This document shows, piece by piece, positions 45,537 to 55,631 of a stretch of DNA of 64,000 nt; within the stretch, counting starts at the first letter, position 1, and each line of letters starts with the position of its first letter. Both the position numbers and the translations under genes were made by a program. The DNA lies in NCBI GenBank assembly GCA_019973575.1, contig BPUI01000002.1, positions 682,001 to 746,000 on the forward strand. The letters are read 5' to 3'. Below the pieces are notes generated by a model. The model did no database searches. It was given only the letters and a program-made list of their open reading frames with translations, and had not been told where the DNA came from. This stretch comes from Gemmatimonadetes bacterium T265. GTDB lineage: Bacteria; Gemmatimonadota; Gemmatimonadetes; Gemmatimonadales; Gemmatimonadaceae.

Positions 45537-46454
45537 TCAGGCCACCGCGCCCTGCGCGGCCTGGACCTGCTCCCACGCGTGATAGCTGGAGCGCACGAGC
45601 GGCGCGCTCTCGACGTGGCGGAAGCCGAGGTCCATGCCGACCTCGTAAAACCAGCGGAAGTCCTCGGGCGTGACGTAGCGGTCGAGCGCGACGTGCCCGT
45701 CCGACGGGCGCAGGTACTGGCCGAGCGTGAGGATGTCGACGTCGACGGCGCGCAGGTCGCGCATCACGGCGACGACTTCCGCGTTGGTCTCGCCCATGCC
45801 GAGGATGATCCCCGTCTTGGTCGGGATGTCGGGAGCGAGGCGCTTGCTCGCGCGGAAGATCCCCATCACGCGCTCGTACCGGCCGCCGGGGCGGCACTTC
45901 TTGTAGAGGCGCGGGACGGTCTCGGTGTTGTGGTTGTAGATGTCCGGCCGCGCCTCGAGCACCGCGGCGATCGAACGCTCGCGCCCCTGGAAGTCGGGCA
46001 CGAGCACCTCGACGCTCGCCTCGGGCAGCCGCGCCTTGATCTCGCGCACGGTCTCCGCGAACGCCCACGCGCCGAAGTCGGGGAGGTCGTCGCGGTCGAC
46101 CGACGTCAGCACGACGTGCCGGAGCCCCATCTCCGCGCACGCCTCGGCGACGCGCGCCGGCTCGGCCGGGTCGAACTTGGGCGGCCGGCCGTGCGCGACG
46201 GCGCAGTACGCGCAGTTCCGCGTGCAGACGTCGCCGAGGATCATGAACGTGGCCGTGCCGTGCTCCCAGCACTCGCCGACGTTGGGGCAGCGCGCCTCCT
46301 CGCACACCGTGTGGAGGTCGAGCTGCCGCATCAGCTGCTTGAGCCGGAGGTAGTTCGGCCCGCCCGGCGCCTTCACCTTGAGCCATCCCGGCTTGCGCAC
46401 CGGCACGGGCTCGGCGCGGTGGCGCCCCATGATCTGGTACAGCGTGTCGGCCAT
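45537..46454 (-). CDS. lipA: Lipoyl synthase (radical SAM)
   Basis: 305 residues from ATG 46454. The auxiliary cluster ligands are C51-x4-C56-x5-C62 (CEEARCPNVGEC) and the radical-SAM cluster is C77-x3-C81-x2-C84 (CTRNCAYC). Further family blocks are VVLTSVDRDDLPDFGA, IYNHNTETVPRLYKK, TKTGIILGMGETNAEV and LTLGQYLRPSDGHVALDRYV. Family knowledge: LipA inserts two sulfurs into octanoyl-protein to make lipoyl groups. It heads the pdhA-pdhB-pdhC strand, so cofactor synthesis is linked to its main consumer. A TAGCTTTC element lies 74 nt upstream. Confidence 0.97.
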   Translation of the reverse strand: MADTLYQIMGRHRAEPVPVRKPGWLKVKAPGGPNYLRLKQLMRQLDLHTVCEEARCPNVGECWEHGTATFMILGDVCTRNCAYCAVAHGRPPKFDPAEPARVAEACAEMGLRHVVLTSVDRDDLPDFGAWAFAETVREIKARLPEASVEVLVPDFQGRERSIAAVLEARPDIYNHNTETVPRLYKKCRPGGRYERVMGIFRASKRLAPDIPTKTGIILGMGETNAEVVAVMRDLRAVDVDILTLGQYLRPSDGHVALDRYVTPEDFRWFYEVGMDLGFRHVESAPLVRSSYHAWEQVQAAQGAVA

Positions 46455-46528
46455 GCGCGGGACGAAGCGGAACGGGTGCGGTGACGCGTCGTGGTCGCGC
46501 GTCGCGGTCGCGATTCGCGACCCTGGGC

Positions 46529-46536
46529 GAAAGCTA
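46529..46536 (-). promoter_or_regulatory. TAnCTTn element upstream of lipA
   Basis: TAGCTTTC on the minus strand, 74 nt before the lipA ATG, so the mRNA would have a real leader. Confidence 0.35.
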
Positions 46537-46672
46537 CGATCGCCCGGAATCCTCAGCCAAGAAACGTAACCACGCACCGGAACGCCGGCCGGTGCGGCGG
46601 GTCGCGAAACCCCGCGCGGTGCCAGGGCGTAAGGCGTGGCAGACGCCATCACCCCCCTTCTGCACCCCGGCC

Positions 46673-46906
46673 ATGTTCCGCAACGTCTTCGCCCTCGGCC
46701 TCTGCGCCATCATCGGCGTCGTCGCGCTCAAGTTCGCCTTCGGCATCGCGGGCGGTCTGCTCGGCGCCGCTTTCGGCCTCTTCTTCTGGCTGCTCGGGCT
46801 CGCCGTCCGGCTACTCGTCGTCGCGTTCGTCGCCTACCTCGTCCTGCTCGTCGTCAGCCCGCAAACGGCGCGGCGGGTCCGCTCCCGCGTCAGCGACATG
46901 TTCTGA
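46673..46906 (+). CDS. Small membrane protein of unknown function
   Basis: 77 residues. Nearly all hydrophobic: helix 1 about 5-22 (VFALGLCAIIGVVALKFA), a Gly-rich FGIAGGLLGAAFG turn or helix, and a long second helix about 38-62 (FFWLLGLAVRLLVVAFVAYLVLLVV). A short basic tail (ARRVRSRVSDMF) would lie in the cytoplasm. No Shine-Dalgarno and no recognised family. Divergent from lipA and followed by a hairpin shared with the converging DUF3108 gene. The residue pattern, not homology, supports it. Confidence 0.6.
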   Translation: MFRNVFALGLCAIIGVVALKFAFGIAGGLLGAAFGLFFWLLGLAVRLLVVAFVAYLVLLVVSPQTARRVRSRVSDMF

Positions 46907-46942
46907 CCGGATGTTCTCACCGGCGGACGTCGGCCGCGCCGT

Positions 46943-46972
46943 GCGCGAGATACCCGTGTGGGTGCCTCGCGC
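46943..46972. terminator. Hairpin between the small membrane gene and the DUF3108 gene
   Basis: GCGCGAG-at-ACCC, GTGT loop, GGGT-gc-CTCGCGC: 11 bp with a 2x2 internal loop, ending 1 nt before the DUF3108 stop. Suits convergent termination. Confidence 0.55.
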
Positions 46973-46973
46973 C

Positions 46974-47843
46974 TTACGGCGTGCCCGTGTGGCCGTCCTG
47001 CCGGTTGCGGAGCTGCATGGTCAGTGAGCCGAACGACAGCGACGACCGCACCTGCAGCACGACGCGCGCTTCGTCGTCGGAGAACCACACCTCCGCGCGA
47101 CCGCCTTCCCCGAAGATGCCCTTGGTCTTGACCGTGGGCTGGACGACGATCGCGTTGAACGTGCCGGCGGGGACCCGGATCTGTTCGCGGCGCACGACGC
47201 GGATGCGCACCGGGTTCCGGTCGGGCTTGTAGTACCGATTGAGCTCGTATACATCGCCGGTGCGCAGCGGGAGCGTCCGCACCGCGTAAAGCAGCGACCC
47301 GTCGTCGAGCGGGTCGGCGACCGACCGCTCTTCGGGCTTGTCGCCGTCCTGGTACGTCTCCCGCTCGGGGAAGATCTCGTACCGCTTATTACGCGACTTG
47401 CCGCCCTCGAGCTGCGTCTGGTAGAAGCGCAGCGAGGCGAGCGTCGCGGTGTCGATCCAGCTCTCGTACGTGTCGTCGACGTGGTAGAAGAACGTGCCGC
47501 CGCGGACGTGAAAGATCGCGTGGTACGCTGGGCGGCCGCGCACGTCGACGATCTCGGGGACGGACAGGGTGGCGCTCCCCGCTTTGAGGATCCCGAACTT
47601 CACGTCGTAGCCGAGCCGCTCGCCGACGCCCCAGGGCACCGGCGCGGCCGCACGCGTCGAGTCGTGGACGACAGCGTCCTGCGCCGCGCGCGCGGATCGC
47701 GCCGGGAACGCGGGTGCGCGCGTGGCGCCGAGGGAGGTCACGGCGCCGAGGGCAGTGACGGCGCCGGAAAACCGGCGATGCCACGCCGCGGGCGCCGCGC
47801 GAGGCGCGGTGGAGCTGCTCCGCGCGGTGAAACGATCGGTCAT
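46974..47843 (-). CDS. DUF3108-family exported protein
   Basis: 289 residues. A long N-terminus with a hydrophobic stretch (FSGAVTALGAVTSLGATRA) suggests Sec export. The DUF3108 domain spans about 72-280: GERLGYDVKFGILKAGSATLSV, HAIFHVRGGTFFYHVDDTYESWID, TLPLRTGDVYELNRYYKPDRN, RVPAGTFNAIVVQP and AEVWFSDDEARVVLQV. Family knowledge: DUF3108 is a lipocalin-like beta fold in the periplasm of Gram-negatives, with unknown ligand. Its ATG overlaps the TGA of the upstream glycosyltransferase by 4 nt (ATGA), so expression is coupled to it. Confidence 0.88.
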   Translation of the reverse strand: MTDRFTARSSSTAPRAAPAAWHRRFSGAVTALGAVTSLGATRAPAFPARSARAAQDAVVHDSTRAAAPVPWGVGERLGYDVKFGILKAGSATLSVPEIVDVRGRPAYHAIFHVRGGTFFYHVDDTYESWIDTATLASLRFYQTQLEGGKSRNKRYEIFPERETYQDGDKPEERSVADPLDDGSLLYAVRTLPLRTGDVYELNRYYKPDRNPVRIRVVRREQIRVPAGTFNAIVVQPTVKTKGIFGEGGRAEVWFSDDEARVVLQVRSSLSFGSLTMQLRNRQDGHTGTP

Positions 47844-49147
47844 GAAGGAGGTTGGTCTGGGGGCGCGCCGTGCCAGGTCGCAGGGTCGGCGTCCGCATCT
47901 TCCGGTGGTACCCCAGTCTGGTCGCCGGAGCCGCGCGCGCGCCGTCGCGCGCCGCCGCGCCGACGTCGACGCTTTGGTGCCGGTTCCACGTCGGCGGCAG
48001 CGTCCGACGGCCCGTGAGACGCCGCGGCGTCCGACGCGTTATCGTCCGGCGCCGCGGCGTCCGGCAATGCGGCGTCCGGTGCGGCGGTTTCGGGCGCGAC
48101 GGTCGCGGCCTCGGTCTCGACATCGAGTGCGGCGTCGGGCGCAACGCTCACGGCGCCCGACCGGCCGCGACTCCGACGCCGCCGCGACGGGCGGCGTCGG
48201 GCGCCCGACGGGTTCCCCGTCGCGTCGGTCGGCCCCGCTCCGACGTCGTCGTCGTGCGTGCCGCCCAACTCCGGTTCGTGGACCGCGACGCCGTGCACTC
48301 CGACGTGCTCCGGCCCTTCGCCACGTTCGCCTGGTGGGCGGACGGGCGCTTCGACCACGGCGCCGACCGCGGTGCCCTGTGAGGGCCGCCGCCCGGCGGC
48401 GCGGTTCTGCCAGAGCATCGTCGCGACCGCCCGCAGTTCGCGCACCCAATCGATGCGCGACGGGCGTGTGCGAACGTCGTAGCACGCGGGCGCGTCGATG
48501 CGCTCGATGCGGCGCGCGAACGGCGCGGTCCGCACGACCAGCTCGGCCGTCCCCGCCCACCCGCGTGCGGTGAGAAGGGGCGCGTGTCCCGCCGTGAGGA
48601 GCGCGTCGCGGAGCACCGCGACGCGGAACAACCGCAGCCCATTCAGCAGGGCGGCCGGATCGCGCGCGGTCGTGTCGCGCACGGCGGGGCGCACGAGTGG
48701 CGGCAGCAGGAGCGGCGCGGCGCGACGCAGGCGCCGTTCGGCGAGCGGCTGGTCGGCCGCGTGCGGCCGGCGGGTGAGCACGAGGTCCGCCCCGGCGTCG
48801 AAGCGGGCGAGCAACTCGGGCAGCCGCTCGGGCGCGTCGGTGTAGTCCGCCTGCATGAGGACGACCGCGTCGCACTCCGGCGCACGCGAGCGCTCGACGA
48901 CGTGTCGTACGAGCCGTTCGACGGCCGCCGACTGCCCGACGCGCCGTTCGCCCCGTAGCAGCTCGAGCGGAAGAACGCGGGCGTACGGCGCGAGCACGTC
49001 CGGCGTCGCGTCGGTGCTCGCGTCGTCGTAGACAACGACCTCGTAGTCGCGCCCGGCGGCCTGCTCCCGGAACATCGTCCGCAGGCGCCAGAGGAGCACG
49101 CCGACGGTGACGGCCTCGTTGTGGGTCGGGATGCAGACGTAAAGCAC
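47840..49147 (-). CDS. GT2-family glycosyltransferase with long acidic and Arg-rich tail
   Basis: 435 residues from GTG 49147; no ATG or Shine-Dalgarno is available. About 1-235 is a GT-A domain: YVCIPTHNEAVTVGVLLW, EVVVYDDASTDATPDVL, LMQADYTDAPERLPELLARFDAGADLVLTRR, then a helical segment and TRGWAGTAELVVRT. It resembles dolichyl-phosphate-sugar synthases, with no membrane helices. The C-terminal ~150 residues are low complexity: an Arg-rich patch (RRRPSRRRRSRGRSG), an Asp/Ala-rich linker and a second patch ([15 protein letters not shown]). Donor and acceptor are unknown. Coupled to the DUF3108 gene. Confidence 0.87.
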   Translation of the reverse strand: MLYVCIPTHNEAVTVGVLLWRLRTMFREQAAGRDYEVVVYDDASTDATPDVLAPYARVLPLELLRGERRVGQSAAVERLVRHVVERSRAPECDAVVLMQADYTDAPERLPELLARFDAGADLVLTRRPHAADQPLAERRLRRAAPLLLPPLVRPAVRDTTARDPAALLNGLRLFRVAVLRDALLTAGHAPLLTARGWAGTAELVVRTAPFARRIERIDAPACYDVRTRPSRIDWVRELRAVATMLWQNRAAGRRPSQGTAVGAVVEAPVRPPGERGEGPEHVGVHGVAVHEPELGGTHDDDVGAGPTDATGNPSGARRRPSRRRRSRGRSGAVSVAPDAALDVETEAATVAPETAAPDAALPDAAAPDDNASDAAASHGPSDAAADVEPAPKRRRRRGGARRRARGSGDQTGVPPEDADADPATWHGAPPDQPPS

Positions 49148-49222
49148 GGTGGCGCTGGCGTGAACGTGGCGCCAGGACGGCCGCCGTGCGCCGCCGCGCG
49201 CGGATGGCGGGGCGACACGCCG

Positions 49223-49230
49223 CAAAGTTA
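49223..49230 (-). promoter_or_regulatory. TAACTTTG -7-like element upstream of the glycosyltransferase
   Basis: Exact match to TAnnTTTG on the minus strand, 75 nt before the GTG. The 298-nt divergent spacer 49148-49445 shows nothing else clear. Confidence 0.45.
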
Positions 49231-49445
49231 GACGGCGCGAGGCCGCGCCCGCCACCGAACGCGCGTGACCGAACGCGCTCGGCGTCGCGCGCCCGGTCCC
49301 CACGCTGCCGACGCGCCGGCCCCGTGGGTAAGCTTCGTCGCGGGGCGCGCCACTCGATCCCCCCACCCGCTGCTCGGTACCGTGTGACGCAGTCACCTCG
49401 TGACTGTTCGCGCGTCGCTGTGCCGTCCTCCCCCCGCTCTCACCC

Positions 49446-49955
49446 ATGTTGTTCGACCAGCTTCGTTCCTCGCTGCGAGGCGCGCTCGATCCCGACCGGT
49501 CGCCCGGCGACCGCCGCGCGGCCGTGGCGGCCATGCGCGACGCCCTCGTGGCGGCGCGGGTCGGCGTGGACGATCTGCGCCGCGGCCTCGACGAGGTGCG
49601 CGGGCGGGTGGACGCGGCACGCACCGAGCTCGAGACGACGCGCCGCCGCGGGCGGCTCGCGGCGGACGTGCACGACGCCGAGACGGTCGCCGTGGCCGAA
49701 CGATTTGCGGCGTCGCAGGCGGAGCGCGTCGGGGTGCTCGAGGCCAAGGTCGACGTGCAGACGCGCGAGCTCGCGCTCGCCGAGCGCGAGCTGACGCAGA
49801 TGACGGCGGAGTACCGCCGGCTCGCCGCGACGGGGCAGATGGACGCATCGCCGGGCGGTGAGGCGGGTGCCATGGACGCGCGCGATGCCGAGGCGCCGAC
49901 GCGGGCCGACCCCGACGCGCTCCTCGCGGCGTTGAAGCGGCGGATGGGCAAGTAG
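49446..49955 (+). CDS. Coiled-coil protein of unknown function
   Basis: 169 residues, no signal peptide and no membrane segment. Residues 20-128 are almost entirely heptad-like charged helix: AMRDALVAARVGVDDLRRGLDEV, AARTELETTRRRGRLAADV, then VQTRELALAERELTQMTAEYRRL. The last 40 residues are acidic/Ala-rich and end in a basic LLAALKRRMGK helix. Its stop is directly followed by the ATG of the Omp85-like gene with no gap, so the two are translationally coupled. It may be a cytoplasmic partner, but nothing shows this directly. Confidence 0.78.
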   Translation: MLFDQLRSSLRGALDPDRSPGDRRAAVAAMRDALVAARVGVDDLRRGLDEVRGRVDAARTELETTRRRGRLAADVHDAETVAVAERFAASQAERVGVLEAKVDVQTRELALAERELTQMTAEYRRLAATGQMDASPGGEAGAMDARDAEAPTRADPDALLAALKRRMGK

Positions 49956-51815
49956 ATGCGCGCTCCGCGCGTGACGGGGCGTGCGGCGGCCCGACTCGGC
50001 GGAACCTGCATGATCGCGGTGGCGGCGCGTGGGGCGGCCCAGCCCCCGACGACGGTCCCGCTCCCGGCGCCGCCGCCGGGGCCGACGGTGCGCGCGACGC
50101 CCCCGGCGCCGCCCGACACCGGGGTGCGCCGGTTCGACGGGCGTCCGCTCGTCGCCTGCCGGGGCCAGCCGATCCACGAGATCGTCGTCGACGCGAACCC
50201 GCCGCTCGGCAACCAGCACGTGCCACGGCGGCTGAAGAAGCTCGAACGCCACATCACCGCGGTGCACGCGACCACGCGCGAGGGCGTCATCCGGCGCTTC
50301 CTGTTGCTGCACGAGGGCGACCCGTGCGACGAGCTGCGGCGGTCGGAGTCGGAGCGCGTCCTGCGCGCGCAACCGTTCCTCGTCGACGCCCGGGTGCGGC
50401 CCTACGCGGACAGTGCGGGCGGCGTGATCCTGCTCGTCAGCACGCGCGACGAGTTCTCGCTGCTCGTCGCGCTCGCCGCATTCACGGGCGGCGGGGCGCC
50501 CCCGGTAAGCACGGTCCGCCTGGGCGAGGCGAACCTGATGGGACAGGGCATCTACGCCTCGGCGGAATGGTACTGGGGCGGCGTCGGCTACCGCGACGGC
50601 TACCTCTCGAGGGTCACCGACTACCAGTTCCTCGGGAAGCCGTACCAGTTCTCGGTCGTCGGCGAGCGACGCGACGTCGGCGGGCAGTGGGCGGCCGACC
50701 TCAGCCATCCGTTCTACACCGACCTGCAGCGCGTCGGGTGGCGGACCTCGGCCGGCGACGCGCACCAGTACCTCGAACTCCTGCGGCCGGGTGGGAGCCC
50801 GAACGCGCTCTTTTACGACCGGCGCTACGCGAACGTGGGCGGGATCGTGCGGCTCGGCGTGCCGGGGCGCCTGAGCCTATTCGGCGCGTCGGCGTCGTTC
50901 GAGCGCGCGTCGACCGCGGACCGCGTCCGGGTCCTCAGCGACACGGGGGTCGTCCCCGACGGCGTCGGCCCGCCGTTAGGCTTTCCGCCGTCGCGCCGCT
51001 TCCCGGGGCAGAACGTCGCCCGGCTCAACGCGCTGTGGGGCGTGCGCGACGTGACGTTCGAGCGCGTGACCGGCTTCGACGCGCTCACCGGCACGCAGGA
51101 CGTCCGGCACGGCTTTCAGGCGAGCGTCCTGCTCGGGCGGAGCGTGCCGGTGCTGAACTCGCACGACGACGACTACTTCGTGTCCGGCGACGGGTACGCG
51201 GGCGCGGGCACCGCGCGCTCGTTCTTCGCGGCCGAGATGCGCGGCGAGGCGCGGCGGGACAACGCGCTCCGGGCGTGGGACGGCGTGATCGTCGGCGGGC
51301 GCGGCGCGTGGTACCTCGTGCCGAACGCGCGCTTCCGCGTCGTGTCGAGCGTGGAGTACGGCGGCACGCGGCGCCCGCGCATCCCGATGCAGCTTTCGTT
51401 AGGCGATCGCGACGGCGGCGTGCGCGGCTACGACGGGAGCACGGTCGCGGGGGCGGCGCGGGCGGTCGCGCGCGTCGAACCGCGCGTCGTCTTCGGCCCG
51501 AAGTTCGGGCTCGGGGAGTTCGGCGCGGCGGCGTTCGCCGACGTCGGGCGGTTGTGGGCCGGGGACGCCCCCTACGGCGTCACGACCCCGCCGCGCGCGG
51601 CGGTGGGCGTCGGGCTGCTCGGCGCGTTCCCGCCGGGTTCGCGGCGGCTCTGGCGCGTCGACCTCGCCAGGCCGCTCACGCGGGAGCCGGGAGCCCCCAA
51701 GTTCCGCCTCATCTTCGACAACCGGGACATGACGCGCACGTTCTGGCGCGAACCCGGCGACGTCAGTAACGGACGCGAACGCTCGGCCCCCGCAAGCCTT
51801 TACAACTGGCCGTGA
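49956..51815 (+). CDS. Omp85-superfamily-like outer-membrane protein with POTRA domain
   Basis: 619 residues. Residues 1-28 are a possible signal, followed by a Pro-rich linker (PTTVPLPAPPPGPTV). One POTRA-like unit spans about 65-160: HEIVVDANPPLG, TREGVIRRFLLLHEGDPCD, ESERVLRAQPFLVDARVRPY and GGVILLVSTRDE. The remaining ~450 residues are barrel strands (ASAEWYWGGVGYRDGY, YQFSVVGERRDVGG, GFQASVLLGRSV, and FRLIFDNRDMTRTFW near the end). It resembles short BamA/TamA relatives with a single POTRA. Role could be insertion of outer-membrane proteins or lipids; this is inference. Confidence 0.82.
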   Translation: MRAPRVTGRAAARLGGTCMIAVAARGAAQPPTTVPLPAPPPGPTVRATPPAPPDTGVRRFDGRPLVACRGQPIHEIVVDANPPLGNQHVPRRLKKLERHITAVHATTREGVIRRFLLLHEGDPCDELRRSESERVLRAQPFLVDARVRPYADSAGGVILLVSTRDEFSLLVALAAFTGGGAPPVSTVRLGEANLMGQGIYASAEWYWGGVGYRDGYLSRVTDYQFLGKPYQFSVVGERRDVGGQWAADLSHPFYTDLQRVGWRTSAGDAHQYLELLRPGGSPNALFYDRRYANVGGIVRLGVPGRLSLFGASASFERASTADRVRVLSDTGVVPDGVGPPLGFPPSRRFPGQNVARLNALWGVRDVTFERVTGFDALTGTQDVRHGFQASVLLGRSVPVLNSHDDDYFVSGDGYAGAGTARSFFAAEMRGEARRDNALRAWDGVIVGGRGAWYLVPNARFRVVSSVEYGGTRRPRIPMQLSLGDRDGGVRGYDGSTVAGAARAVARVEPRVVFGPKFGLGEFGAAAFADVGRLWAGDAPYGVTTPPRAAVGVGLLGAFPPGSRRLWRVDLARPLTREPGAPKFRLIFDNRDMTRTFWREPGDVSNGRERSAPASLYNWP

Positions 51816-51831
51816 TCGCGGCGCGCGGGCG

Positions 51832-53406
51832 TTATTCCGCCCGCGCCAACATGCGCCGGACCGGGGCGACCAGCGCGGCGAGCGCCGCGGCCGCGACGAG
51901 GAGCGCGACCGTCGTCCACAGGAAGAGCGCGGGCGTCTGGGCGAGCTTCTCCGGGTCCACGCTCCCGCCGACGAGCCCGGCGATGAGGTTCCCGACCGAG
52001 AGCGCGAGGAACCAGACGCCCATCATCTGCCCGACGTAGCGCCGCGGCGAGAGCTTGGTCATCGACGACAGACCGACCGGGCTCACGCACAGCTCGCCGA
52101 CGCTCTGGAAGCAGTAGCTGGCCGTCAGCCATAACGGGCTGACCTTGAGCGCGCCGCCGCTCGCGACGAGCGCGCGCGCGGGCACGATCATCAGCCCGAA
52201 GCCGGCGGCCGCGGCGAGCAACCCGAGCACGAACTTGGCGGGCGCCGACACGTCCCGACCCGCGCGGCCGAGTCGTTCCCAGATCCCGGCGAACACTGGG
52301 GCGAGCAGCACGATGAACATCGAGTTGATCGACTGGAACGCCGACGCGGACACCTCGAACCCGAAGATGTGGCGTTCGGTGAAGTCCTTCGCGAACAGGT
52401 TGAGCGACGTCGGCGCCTGCTCGAACGCGGCCCAGAAGACGGCGGCGAACACGAACAGCACGAAGACGACGAGCACGCGCTTGCGCTCGTCCGGTACGAG
52501 GCCGCCGAGCGCGAACAGGTAGCCGAAGTAGAGCACCGTCGTCCCGCCGAGGACGTACACCATGCTCTTCGCGATCGTCTGCGGGTCGAGCGAGACGACG
52601 CCGGACGCCGCGAGCCCGAACGCGGCGGCGAGCACGACGACGCCGGCCGCGAGCGCCCGCGCCGCCCCGCGGCGGCGGGCGGCGTCGACCGCAGGGTCCG
52701 GGTGCTGCGACGGCGCCGTCCCGAGCGTGCCTAACGTGCGCGGCGCGCGCAGCGCGTACGTGATCAGGCCGATCAGCATGCCGAAACCGGCGATGCCGAA
52801 CCCCCAGTGCCAGCCCACCTGCTCGCCGAGCTGCCCGGCGACGATCTGGCCGACGATCGCGCCGGAGTTGATCCCCATGTAGAAGATCGAGAATCCCGCG
52901 TCGCGCCGCGCGCCCCCCTCGGGGTACAGGTCGCCGACCATGGCCGACGCGTTAGGCTTGAGGAGCCCCGTGCCGAGCACGATGAGCACGAGCCCGAGAA
53001 AGAACGGCGTCTTGCTGACCGCGAAACCGGAAAGCCCGATCGACAGGTGCCCCAGCGTGATGAGCACCGCGCCCGCGAGGACCGCGCGCCGCAGCCCGAG
53101 GACGCGGTCGGCGACCCACCCGCCGGGCAGCGAGGCGAGGTAGACCGACGCGGCGTAGATGCCGACCACCGCCGAGGCCTGGGGGCGCGTGAACCCGAAC
53201 CCGCCCTGCGCGAGCGCGGCCGACATGAACAGCACGAGGAGCGGGCGCAGCCCGTAGTACGAGAAGCGCTCCCACAGCTCGGTGAGGAAGAGCGTGGCCA
53301 GCCCGCGCGGGTGGCCGAAGAACGAGTGGTCGGCCCAGGGGGGCGTGGCGTCGACGGCGGTGGTGCCGACGTCGACGGGCGCGGGGGTGCGGAAGGTGGA
53401 GGCCAT
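51832..53406 (-). CDS. POT/PTR-family proton-coupled peptide transporter
   Basis: 524 residues. The proton-coupling ExxER motif is E43-LW-E46-R47-F-S-Y-Y, followed by the PTR2 signature region (GIYAASVYLASLPGGWVADRVLG). About 14 hydrophobic segments are visible, including LGLVLIVLGTGLLKPNASAMVGDLY and the FYMGINSGAIVGQ block. Family knowledge: imports di- and tripeptides with protons across the inner membrane. It lies 57 nt downstream of the peptide ABC ATPase gene on the same strand, but a hairpin at 53429-53452 may separate the transcripts. Confidence 0.95.
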   Translation of the reverse strand: MASTFRTPAPVDVGTTAVDATPPWADHSFFGHPRGLATLFLTELWERFSYYGLRPLLVLFMSAALAQGGFGFTRPQASAVVGIYAASVYLASLPGGWVADRVLGLRRAVLAGAVLITLGHLSIGLSGFAVSKTPFFLGLVLIVLGTGLLKPNASAMVGDLYPEGGARRDAGFSIFYMGINSGAIVGQIVAGQLGEQVGWHWGFGIAGFGMLIGLITYALRAPRTLGTLGTAPSQHPDPAVDAARRRGAARALAAGVVVLAAAFGLAASGVVSLDPQTIAKSMVYVLGGTTVLYFGYLFALGGLVPDERKRVLVVFVLFVFAAVFWAAFEQAPTSLNLFAKDFTERHIFGFEVSASAFQSINSMFIVLLAPVFAGIWERLGRAGRDVSAPAKFVLGLLAAAAGFGLMIVPARALVASGGALKVSPLWLTASYCFQSVGELCVSPVGLSSMTKLSPRRYVGQMMGVWFLALSVGNLIAGLVGGSVDPEKLAQTPALFLWTTVALLVAAAALAALVAPVRRMLARAE

Positions 53407-53428
53407 GGGCGGGTAGGATAGGCCCCCA

Positions 53429-53452
53429 CGCGGGGTGCTACGAGCCCCCGCG
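53429..53452 (-). terminator. Hairpin between the peptide ABC operon and the POT gene
   Basis: CGCGGGG (53429-53435) pairs with CCCCGCG (53446-53452), 11 nt after the ABC ATPase stop. Short and without a T tract, so partial termination at most. Confidence 0.4.
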
Positions 53453-53463
53453 CCTTACGCCGC

Positions 53464-54557
<1,094 letters not shown>

Positions 54558-54561
<4 letters not shown>

Positions 54562-55631
54562 CGCGCGGCCGCGAGCGGGAGGTGGCGGCCGGCGCGGCGC
54601 GCGGGCTCGTCGACGAGGTGGCAGCGCGCGGCGTGGCCGCGCTCGGCCCCGCTCCGACCGACCGCTTCGTACAGGGGCGGGTGCTCGCGCTCGCAGCGGT
54701 CCCACGCGTACGGGCAGCGCTCGCGGAAGCGGCACCCGGTCGGCCACGCCGTCGCGGGCGGTACGGTGCCGGGAATCGTCGCGAGCCGTTCGCGCGCCTC
54801 GCCGAGGCGCGGCACGGCGGCGAGCAGGCCCTCGGTGTAGGGGTGTTGGGGCGCGGCGAAGAGCGCGTCCGCGGTCGCTTCCTCGACGACCTCGCCCGCG
54901 TACATGACGACCACGCGCCGCGCGACCTCCGCGACGACGCCCAAGTCGTGCGTGATGAGGAGGATCGCCGTGCCGAGCCGCTGCTGCATTTCGGCCAGCA
55001 GCTCGAGGATCTGCGCCTGGATCGTGACGTCGAGCGCGGTGGTCGGCTCGTCGGCGATGACGACGGCGGGGTTCATGACGAGCGCCATCGCGATCATCAC
55101 GCGCTGGCGCGTGCCGCCGGAGAGCTGGTGCGGGTACTCGCCCGCGCGGCGCGCCGGGTCGGGGATGCCGACCGCGTCGAGCATCTCGACGGCGCGCGCC
55201 CACGCGGCCTTCCGTCCCAGCCCCGCATGCACCCGCGGCACCTCGGCGATCTGCTCGCCGACGGTCAGCACGGGGTTGAGCGCGGTCATCGGCTCCTGGA
55301 AGATCATCGCGATCCGGTCGCCGCGGACGGCGCGCAGCTCGCGCTCGCGCAGCGCGAGCAGGTCGCGGCCGTCGAAGCGGATCTCGCTCCCGGGCTCGAT
55401 GCGGCCGGGCGGGCGGACGAGCCGCAGGACGGAGAGCGCGGTGACGCTCTTGCCGCAGCCGCTCTCGCCGACGACGCCGAGCGTTTCGCCGGGCATGACG
55501 TCGAAGGAGACGCCGTCGACCGCACGCGCGGGCGCGTCGCCGCCGTGGAACCAGGTACGCAGGTTGCGGACGGAGAGGACGGGGGGCACGTGCGTTAGTC
55601 TAGGGGTCGTGACGTTCTCACGCGTGCTCAT
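54558..55631 (-). CDS. Oligopeptide ABC transporter ATPase (OppD/DppD type)
   Basis: 357 residues from ATG 55631, which overlaps the permease stop by 4 nt. Walker [10 protein letters not shown]-loop [19 protein letters not shown], signature [15 protein letters not shown] (Thr where Met or Gln is usual), Walker [13 protein letters not shown] and H-loop [12 protein letters not shown]. The C-terminal [20 protein letters not shown] Cys region is family typical. Heterodimer partner of the next ATPase. Confidence 0.96.
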
